The notes under the pieces were generated by a model. It was not told the DNA's origin and made no database searches. It saw only the letters and a program-made list of their open reading frames with translations. From positions 704,482 to 768,481 of the forward strand of contig NW_002060952.1 of NCBI RefSeq assembly GCF_000150275.1: a DNA stretch of 64,000 nucleotides, in the 5' to 3' direction. The stretch is from Trichoplax adhaerens. Its lineage: Eukaryota; Placozoa; Uniplacotomia; Trichoplacea; Trichoplacidae. This document shows, piece after piece, positions 54,454 through 64,000 of this stretch (position 1 is its first letter; each line of letters begins with the position of its first letter). The position numbers were made by a program, and so were the translations under genes.

Positions 54454-54729
54454 ATGAACCCAACTTGTATAGCAGCTACATTGTTGGATAGGTCTATTCC
54501 TTTCATAAGACAGCAATTTGTCTTCGTAGCGCTAAACTTGATGATATGGGTAGGTCTTACAATCAACATAGTCCGAGAAAGAGGAGTCAAAATTCCGACT
54601 GTACTGCACGTGCTAAATGAATTTATTGGCTCGTATTACCATTTGTACTGTCCTAGGATGGCTATGCACAAGATGAATAAAGTTTTACGCCTGTATAATC
54701 CAGCAAAATTGCAATATTTTTCATTGTAG
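54454..54729 (+). CDS. Hypothetical 91-residue frame (doubtful)
   Basis: Begins with a true ATG. A hydrophobic stretch (about residues 22-38, FVFVALNLMIWVGLTIN) is followed by a basic, Tyr/His-containing C-terminus. No domain is recognised and no clear splice sites bound it. It lies upstream of elongin B on the same strand. It may be chance. Confidence 0.15.
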   Translation: MNPTCIAATLLDRSIPFIRQQFVFVALNLMIWVGLTINIVRERGVKIPTVLHVLNEFIGSYYHLYCPRMAMHKMNKVLRLYNPAKLQYFSL

Positions 54730-55214
54730 TGCTTCAGTAATGGAACATATTTTAGTCTCCTCTTACAGTATAACGACTGCCAACCTACTGCATTGACAAT
54801 CGCAAGCTGATGCAATCAGCTTCTCTGTGTGATAACGTTCGTAGACTATTCCTACTATTAACTTGATTATCAAACGGTGGTTGCTTTTCTCTATCATCAG
54901 TTACCATATCCATTGTACTGTATAGACGCGTATCTGTTCACGTAACGTTTCCATTCTGAATCAGCAAAATTTGTCACTTTAACTAGAAAGTATCTGCCAT
55001 GTTATAATATAGGATGCACGACTGAAATACAGTAGCTTTAGGGAACGCTGATAACGTTTATGCCATAGTCAATTTGAAAAGTACAACGCTGAGCCTGAAG
55101 AGGAGTAATAACACTCGGCTACATGTCAATCTTATCGCGTTCATACAATAATAATAATAATAATAATAAACATCATCACATCCATGATCTAGCATAGGTT
55201 CAATTCGAGAATAC

Positions 55215-56115
55215 ATGGTAACTCCAACTATACTAGCCCATGTTGTATGCTAACAAGTCGTCCTCATCTTTCTTACACCATACTGACTGTGCGCTTTATT
55301 CCGTTATACTAGGATATTTTTTTCATGATTAGACGACAGAAGTTAACTTTATTTACCGATTGTAAGGAGACTAATACAGTGTTGGATTTAAAGAAAATAA
55401 TCGATGGTGTTACGAAAGTAAACCCTGAAGATCAACGATTGTTCAAAGGGGATGAAATTCTAGACGATAGTAAACTCTTGAGCGATTGTGGCTTTAGTAC
55501 AAGCACCGCTCGTGCTCAGGAACCTGCTTTTCTTGGTTTAGCGTTTCGTGGCGAAGGTACTTCATTTAAGATTAATTTTAAAGTCTTAACACGAGTTCAA
55601 TTCTAATTGCTCGTGAATGTTATGATTTACTGAAATGTTAGGTATTTTTTTTAGTTCCAACTTGTGTATTGTACGTTAGGGTGAGGTTGCTATCTCTTGA
55701 CATATTAAAGTTGGTTATGGTGAACACGATATTATTATTGATCTACTTATTGGACGTAATACTGCTTATTGTAAATCCTGCTGCTTCAATTGAATTACAA
55801 ATCTGATAGCCTACTAGTTGTTTTTAGTATTGATAAAATTTTGGGCCTAATGTTAAATCTAAATGCTATATTCATTCATACATCTATAATACGATTTCAA
55901 TAGTTACCCCAAAATATAAGAATAAATTCTTGAGTTTATATCCTTTTCCTTTAATTCTTTGTCTTGCTCCATATGTTATGATTTTACTATTAGATGGAGA
56001 ATTCGAACCATTGAATATAGCTCCTTTAACGCAGCCGCCTGATCTTCCTGAAGTTATGAAACAAAGAGGTGAACCTAGTTCGGATGGAAACTCAGACCAG
56101 AGTACGTCTGGATAA
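55215..56115 (+). CDS. ELOB: Elongin B
   Basis: Three exons, 55215-55217, 55313-55556 and 55994-56115; 122 residues (human 118). Elongin B is a ubiquitin-like adaptor that pairs with elongin C in the elongin transcription factor and in VHL/SOCS-box cullin 2/5 ligases. The product starts MDIFFMIRR, matching the family N-terminus only if the coding sequence starts at ATG|GTAACT (55215) and continues at ACTAG|GAT (55313). The first coding exon thus supplies just the start codon. The body shows DQRLFKGDEILDD, LLSDCGF, LGLAFRGED and the C-tail PPDLPEVMK, then an acidic Ser-rich end. If exon 1 were skipped, an internal ATG at 55325 would remove five residues of the first beta strand. Neighbour genes are unrelated. 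Confidence 0.96.
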
Positions 56116-59100
56116 CAGGCCTTGATCGCCATCGCATTTATTACAATCTTTCAATGGTACTAGACCGGTTTACAAGTACTATAAAATTGTAGAACCAACA
56201 TGATATATAGATATAAACCTGGTATGATTTACTTATAAACATTATAGTTATGTAGACTTTTCATTCCCGTTGCTACCAAAGTGGTGATACCATATCTCGA
56301 TCAATAAGTAACGAATACGATTATGCGTTAATACTGCAAGAAACCGCTCATGATGAACCGTTTGGTTACTTTGCTATTCAAGTAGAAACTCTACTATTGA
56401 GTTATTCTGTTATATTTAAAACTAAACTTGTTTACTACAGTCTTAAGGTAGTAAACTTTATTTGGATTGTTCCATAATATATAGCGTAAAACGTCTTCAA
56501 AGTTAATGTTCTTTAGGCACTATTTTATACTACTGCAATTTGGAGAACATTCTTGCGTAATAGGCATCTAGATAAATTATTCTGTATACCATTCAATTAT
56601 TATAAACTTACGTCTTGTACTCAAAGTGACATAATTTACAAATCATTTTTCGGTAAAGTCGTTGCAGTTAATTCTTGGTAATTGTAACTCTTTATGTACA
56701 GCTGAAAAATAGTTTCCAATAAAATATCTTGTATCGAGGTTATAGAGTTCGACTATGAATGATGGATGTGCGACTAGCATATGCTTGTTAATTCTCGATG
56801 ATTGGATTACTTGTATATTTATGGCCATGTTACGTCTTTTTCAAGAATTTATGCCTTTAATAAATTGATTTGCGCATTTCAAAACTTTCTTAATTTTGTG
56901 TTGATATTTACGCATCATAAACGTCATGGTTAATTATATGCCTTTAATAAAATGAGCTACTGTAGCTAGTGACACTATAGGTGATGCTGATATAGTAAAA
57001 TGATATCACTTTTAAATTTATAGAAAATATAGCCATCGCATAATATTAAAAAAATTACCCATTACTTAGAACGACCGAAAGAAAGAATGGATAATTAAAC
57101 AGTGTAGAATACCATAAAACAGAATCATGCCTTCTTTTTCAGTAGTTACAAAATCCTTGTCATTTGCGGCAGCTGACAGTACAAGGCTGCCTATTGAAAA
57201 TGCAAGCATTAATTAAATAGAGCTACTGTTTTGTTTCGATTTTAGGTACCTGACGTAACACTACTATACGCGTCGTATAAGATCTCATCAAAGCACCCAT
57301 CCATTGGATAAACCGACAATGATTGGCAAAAAAATGTTTATGATTGCCAGAGTATTAATCTTGACAAGTAATTCAGGCTTAAGAACACCCAAAATACCTT
57401 TGCGGGTATTTTGTCGCAAGATTCAGTAAATGTTTTACTGTGATACTCAAGATAATATCCCATGATTACCGTATTGTAATGCATATACAGCTAATAACCA
57501 ATTATTGTAACTAAGAATGATTAAGAGAACGGGGTTCTACATAGGGCTTAGGTCATCCCAGCACAGTACTATTGCTAAATACGCGAATTTACGCGATTCC
57601 CAGCTAAATTCCACCAAATCTGCAAGTACTTTAGTAATGATTACAGTCAATAGCAGGTCTGAATTTGATCAGTTAAATGGTATACGGGATTCAGATTGTA
57701 GCAAATAAGCCGTAAACGAAAAATGAGATTCGTCAAAGTTTTAACTGTTGGACTTAATTTGCTGCGGATGCACCCAACATAATTAAGAAGGAAGGAAACT
57801 AATGCTACTTTACTCTTTGAAGTACTAAAAAAAAAACAAGAGTAAACATCCGAGAGTAACTTTCTATAAGACTACTGGGTGATTAATAATACTCCACTGA
57901 CGTTCGCAATTGCCTTCCTGTATGGCTATAGTAGCCGTTAGAAATTCTACTAAAAGAAAGAGTATAAGCTTTTATGCAAATAGTAAATATGATTAGGGTC
58001 AAATCTATTCTTCGCTAAGTAACCTAGAGGCATGGAAAAATGTTTTTAAGTATCGCTCTTAATATTATTCGTTTTTTAAGCAATTTATGAGCCTATTCCA
58101 TGAACACAGGAATACATTAAAGTAAAATAATCTATAATAGCTTATTTATAGTTACGCTCTCACATTTACAGTATACATCCTGTTAGGGGATTGCGTAGGT
58201 GACGATTTAAGCCAATTTTGATATTTCAGACAATAATAATTAGCCACTAGTGGTATTATTTGTGACTGAGTAGGAAATCTGGCCTAATTGATTAGGGAAA
58301 AGATTTATTGAATTTAAGTGCTAGACTATATGTCAATATTGTCAATTAAATGAGATTTTTCTCATAAAATAGCATTGCATCTTACTCATAATAGCTGTCC
58401 TCATACTACGTTTCTTGTAAGGATAAACGAATTATGTATAATACTGTGTAAAGTTACTTGAGACTAGTTTACAAAATTATCTTGCCGCGTACATCATACA
58501 GTATTATATCATAATACAGGCAGGTTAAAGGATCAATATCCTCCCTGAAACAATGTTAGTAATCATGAAATGAAGTGTAAGTATTTCGTGTACGCTTCAG
58601 TGACTTCTTTATAAGCGTAGACCGGTACTTAATTATTTTCTTTAACCGGATATTACTATTGGGTATAAATGCTTAGTTCCACTTTGTTTATTAAAGTAAG
58701 ATTGACCAAAGAATCAAGCGTTATTATCTGCATTATTGGATAGGTGTTGAATTAGGCTTGCTTACTACTTGTTAAGGTTGCTAACATACATAAACTCGTA
58801 TCATAATATAATCCATTGTATTACTTCCTATATTTTGATAATTATGTCTACTAGTGAATGAGCTAATTTTGTAGTTATCCCATTAAGACCTTTTGCGTGG
58901 TTGCTTTCATAATATAATTTACAAATGTATACAAGAGTACTGCAGCAGATGTATAATAGACGCTAAAAGAATGTAGATAGATTTGTTCAAAGTATATTTA
59001 TATTAACTAAAGATTGAGAATAAGCTCTATGAGTAAATCGCAAGCTGTCTAGGCAATTTTGGCAGCATGCACTGTATTAATTATAGCTTATGTGAGATAA

Positions 59101-62100
59101 TAATATTATAATATAATACTCTTATTTATTTAAACAGTAGTAAAGTAGGATATAGTTTTAACCAAAGTTGGTATACTACTAATAATGGTGATCTCTAAAA
59201 ATTGGCATAATGTGATTCACTACTGCTGCTAGTACCGTATCAAATTGAAAAGTTTCCATAAGTTAGCAAATAAGATCAATCAGTCGCCTAAATAGGATAA
59301 CTTGCTAGTACGCTTAATAATCAAAGAGCACCTATTCAAAAAGACAGTAAAGACATCCGTGGATAACGGAGGCTTCTTGTACAGTATTCTTCTAATTGTG
59401 GGTGTATCATAATTTCGTATGTTTTTATGCTGTCGAATGATGCTATCGTTAATTAGCTAGCATAGTAGCACTGATCTTGGTAGTCAATCTATTATGTATA
59501 AGCACCTTGACTGAAATGAAAATTAGATGGAAGATCATTTATGATTTTTTATTTAAAAATTTCTTAAATAATTTACAACATATGTTATATACTTATAATT
59601 GTATACAACGACTTTTTTATGATGCTTTACTTCCTCCCAACATTTAAAAATAATTTTATTTACATTTCAGTCATTGAAAGGATAAGAAAGGCATAATAGC
59701 CCTCTAGATAGTGTATAATGGTAGTTGGCATTAATAATTATCGTAGGGTATGCCAAATCAATTTTAAGATGAGATTTTGGGTAAACTAAGTATTATATTT
59801 TAGTTAATACAAATACTTCATAAAATGTAATGATGCATATCATACTGCTATTTTATTAAGTATTATAAAAATCAGTGTTATTGAGTCCAGATTAGTCAAG
59901 CTTAATGAATTCAGTTTACTCTAATTTAAAAGGAAATGGAAACAAACAATTACTTAAATCAAGTGATAACATTGAAGATTTTGCTAAGTAGAAAGTAACT
60001 TTAATATTTGGAATTGGAGATAAAGATAGCGTAATGTCGCCGCTGGTTTATAATTGAAATTACTAAACTAGCTAGCCATATATTAATGGCTATTTAATTC
60101 GTTTATACTGTATGTATGCTATGTGACAGTCATTGAATCTTGAGTAAGATTGCTTAGACAAATATCAACTAAAGCTCTAAATTTCGGTCGCAATCAATAT
60201 TGATGATTTAAGCTGATAATATGCAAGTATGTCGCATTAGCTAAAAATATCTGCTTTTGAAAATACTTCATGCAATTGACTAAGTATAAAGCACAACTAT
60301 TTATTAAAAAGTTCAGTTATTTTCTGATATACCGGTAAAGCTATTAGAAATCTTACTACTAACGACAAACTAACAGCAGTAATTGGTTTTCACGACGCAC
60401 CTACAACCTCTAATTTATATGCCGAAAGATTTTTTGATACCTTTGTTAATTCTAGAAGAAATATTTAACAGATTTACTTTATAATGTTGATTGAAAAATT
60501 ACTACATAGTAGGTGTGGCATAATTTAAATACTCTTTATCTACGAATTCTAAAGTTAGCAAGTTACTTGTATATCTTTATTTCCTAACAGTACGTAGTAG
60601 GGAATTGAAGGGGAATATATTCAACGTGATTGCTAATAATAAATAACATGTATAATTAATTGAAACTTATCTCCATTTATCGTATCTACTTGTGCAGTAC
60701 GTCTACGTGATGTGATAGTAAATTACACACGAATACATTCTTCCGGATTAATAATCATTTTGATCATTTTTCCAGTTAGAAACTACTACTACACGGAAGG
60801 ATACAATTTCTAGATGTGATGTAATAGTCAATTGATATAATAAGGATAAATGCAAAGAGAATGCTAATCATATTAACTACATATCATTCCCTGCCGATGT
60901 ATTTGCATATGACTATATATTCGCACATTATGTTCCTTGCGTGAAGCATTAGTTAATTGGTAGAGAAAAATATAAACGAAGGGATTAATGGCATCACAAT
61001 TGTCTTTTTACGTCAATAGTTTTCAGAAAACATGATACACTGCCTTGATTATATTGTTGCGCATTCTCCTTACAGTATATTTATATAACTTTCTTTTATT
61101 GCTTTTCAATATTTCGTCTTGTATAATGCGAATTACACTTGAATACTACAAATAATGACTTGTAAAATGTTCAATGCTTATTATATATTTAATTTTTCAA
61201 TTAAAGTAGACTTCCCCATATTGAATATGGTAGGCGGATTAATTCTTTCTACTGCAATATATTTCAGCTGCTGCGGCTACTTTTTATGTAAATAACCGTA
61301 TGATTAGGAAACTAAATGATGGCTAAATCGCCTTCGAGGTGAGTTTCTAGATGACACTCTCATTATAGATGTTTTTCGTCCCAAAATCGGTTCTAAAGAG
61401 CTGATGCCATATTTATTTCCTTTTAATTGCTAAGGAAATGATAGCTAACTATTTAAAGGTTATAAAATATTGCATTAATAGTAGTATATTTTAAATTAAT
61501 CGGATTGTTTAAATTATCATGATAATATTTCATGAGATTCCAGTGTAGTTTCTCGGAGTTTAGATGTGATAAGTCTAAAACTAAAAATAATCCTTTATTA
61601 CATATTCAATAATGTTTTTATACGCATATAATCGATGTAGATAAAATTCAGTAATGCTTTTATAATTTCAAAGGATGATATGATACGGTTGATTGATTGC
61701 TAATTAAGTTGTCAGGATATGATTTCGGCTGTATTTGTCCAGTTTTATTTCCAAAATTAAAATAACAATATTATATTCTACGGAATTAACTTTTCTTTCG
61801 TATATTTTTGAAAATGGATCAAGCAACAGAATGCGACCAAACAATGGTACACATAAACAATAATTATTAAGGTCATATCATTGGTTCATGAAAGCTATTA
61901 TTTAAAATTTTTGAAAATTTCTTTACTTTCAATATAATTTATACATTACCAGAGGCTATTTTATCCATAACTCATTAATCTATCTGAGCTTGTAGATAGA
62001 ATGATGTAGGGTTTCAGGTAAGTATTAGCTTATTTGATAGTAAAGCTTCAATCAAATGTTTACAATTATAATGTCATTTATAGGGTACTATCATTGGTAT

Positions 62101-64000
62101 TGTAGTTAGGAAATGAATAAATTAATGAGGACACATAGTGGATTTTTTAAATTTTGCTAATACCTTAGACGCGAATTGAAAGAGTTCATGATGACTAGAC
62201 AGTAATTACTAATGGATGATGCTACGATAAAATCTGTTCCAATTAATTTAAACTGAAAATGAAGGAGATGTTGTCGGAAAATTATATAAATCTATCATTT
62301 AGTACCGGCAATAATAGATTTAAGATTGTAATAATTGATAATACGCTAGTGATGGCCTATCTTATTTGTGACTAGTGAATTTGACAGACGACGATAATTC
62401 TGATACGATAATATTTAAGTGATGATGTTATTGATAGTAGGCTACATTGATGCAGCTTACCAAACTGGTAGAATTGAGCTTAATGTATCGTAATTAATAT
62501 AATCAATCTATTATAAGACCATGTAATGTACTATATATACGTATGTGTGTATATAACGTGTATTATTAATCATGCGGTTGAATCATTTTCTTTTCTAGAA
62601 ATTTAAAATTTAATTTTAATACTATCGTACAAAATATTGATTAGGTCTACCTATTTATAACCTATGAGATCCAATTACCCGACATAATCATGGTGATTTA
62701 ATTACATCAAAGTTCAAGGAATATTTGCAATTTACTCTTTAATTCGTTTTTTTTTATCCCCACTTCTGATTCGAAGGAGATGAGTTATTAGGCAGATTAT
62801 TATTGTACTCTTATGCGCATCCTATAGCCTATAGTATCATACAGATCAATCAAAATAGTAAAAGGTGATCTTTTTCTAATGATCCGATCTTTGAACTTGT
62901 GTAAAGCATATAGCCTTTAGTCATTGCAAGGTTTACTGTCAGCTTCTTTTAGTATTTTACTGGAAAAGATTATAGATAATAAAAAATCATAAATGCATTA
63001 GTCTACATAGCTAAACTGTTAGAATAAGACTGGAGTAGACGCAACAACAATGATGCTTTACAACAGTTTTCTGATATTGTAGCTACTTAGAATGAAAGGT
63101 ATGCTGTACTTTAGTACAAATAAATAATCGGAAAGTTATAAATAATGGCTATCTTATGCTAATTGAATGTAATTCAGTTTGATTTCGATTCAAAACTGGG
63201 CGTTGTTCATGGGAAGAAAACCTGGTTTTCATTTTATAATTTGCGAGATTAAAAACAGAGAAGCAGAAATTCTTTTTACGTGATGAGCAAGCAATTACAG
63301 TATGTTAAAAATAGCTTGAGAATTTGTTTGAAAATAGTGTACTAGAATTAGATTAGATGTTTAGATCTTAATTGTAGCGGATTGAATATATTTTTTAATA
63401 TATCTATTACATTGGATAGGTTGATATTCACCCGACATAGTCATCCATGTGAACTGCATCGGTGAAGATATACATTACTAGTAGAAAATAATTAACTAAA
63501 ATCAATTACGCCTTGTAAGGGTATTGATCAATGCTTTTATTTTTTTATTTATTATGTCTGTCATTAATTATGATGTCTATTGATATCGATCTACCTATTC
63601 TATCGTATTTCATTGATTTTGATCCAGTTAACATGAAAAGCAAGCCATTATACAATTAAAAATCAATTGACTATGACGTTATTCTCGCCCTTATGTATTC
63701 TATTTTGTTGACACTTTACCCTATTGAACTGATTATATTATAGGAATGATTTGGATATATTTCTTTTCTATTTACTATATATAGTCAAGATAATGCAATA
63801 CAGTTCTACATAATCATATTGAAGATGGGAGGGGATAGATTAAAGTATTGATACCAATTATATTCATCTTCAATCCATCTTGCTTAACAATCAATTTGTA
63901 AGACGTATAATATTCAAGGAATCGATCAATACCGTTAGTCTTCTGTATTGAATGAGTGAAATTAAATTGCTGACAATAAAAACATCGGACTATATAACTA
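56116..64000. other. AT-rich gene desert
   Basis: Almost 7.9 kb with no exon, repeat array or RNA gene that I can support. Small frames at 56643-56828 (minus) and 57517-57708 (plus) have true ATGs but no recognisable motif. From 58 kb on, open frames are very short. Could be a long intron or regulatory region of a gene beyond the window. Confidence 0.5.

Larger units (their letters stand above)
51297..55214. other. Intergenic region between divergent RING ligase and elongin B
   Basis: The first half is the TACAGTAC-rich array (51344-53120). The second half is less repetitive and contains a perfect 13-bp hairpin (53694-53725), a CAAT microsatellite near 54103-54120, one 91-codon hypothetical frame (54454-54729) and an ATA/TAA microsatellite near 55148-55168. 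No named gene. Confidence 0.5.

Overview
The window reads as nuclear DNA of an early-branching animal, most likely a placozoan (Trichoplax or Hoilungia type). This is an inference from AT-rich sequence, genes cut into many short exons by introns of mostly 70-300 bp, and a purely metazoan-type gene set. No bacterial-style operons, insertion sequences or CRISPR arrays are seen. A 50-base run of N at 18073-18122 is an assembly gap.

I could rebuild seven protein-coding genes exon by exon. In every model the exon phases join without a frame error. In order they are: a C9orf78/TLS1 splicing-factor homologue (+, 58-2275); a two-pore cation channel (-, 3571-11465, 18 exons); Mediator subunit MED13 (+, 18142-29174, 21 exons); a gamma-glutamyltransferase (-, 31416-35879, 7 exons); a FAXC/failed-axon-connections homologue (-, 43576-44833, 2 exons); a RING E3 ligase of the RNF5/RNF185 family (-, 48556-51296, 7 exons, two of them 19 and 22 nt long); and elongin B (+, 55215-56115, 3 exons, the first contributing only the start codon).

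Between the genes lie long AT-rich stretches with little visible content (35.9-43.5 kb, 44.9-48.5 kb, 56.1-64 kb) and several independent tandem arrays: a degenerate GC-richer minisatellite at 12.2-13.2 kb, arrays inside introns of the channel, MED13 and GGT genes, a 114-bp triplicate at 41.5 kb, and a large array of about 330-bp units rich in TACAGTAC/GTACTGTAC words at 51.3-53.1 kb that starts about 50 bp upstream of the RING-ligase start codon.

The genes are housekeeping functions (splicing, transcription, ER quality control, glutathione metabolism, endolysosomal ion flux, cullin-ligase/elongin assembly) and do not form one pathway. The most notable observations are at the gene-structure level: an apparent U12-type intron with ATATCC donor and non-canonical AA end in the channel gene, microexons in the RING ligase, an ATG-only coding exon in elongin B, an intron-like hydrophobic insert inside the largest MED13 exon, and repeat arrays built from self-complementary TACAGTAC words.
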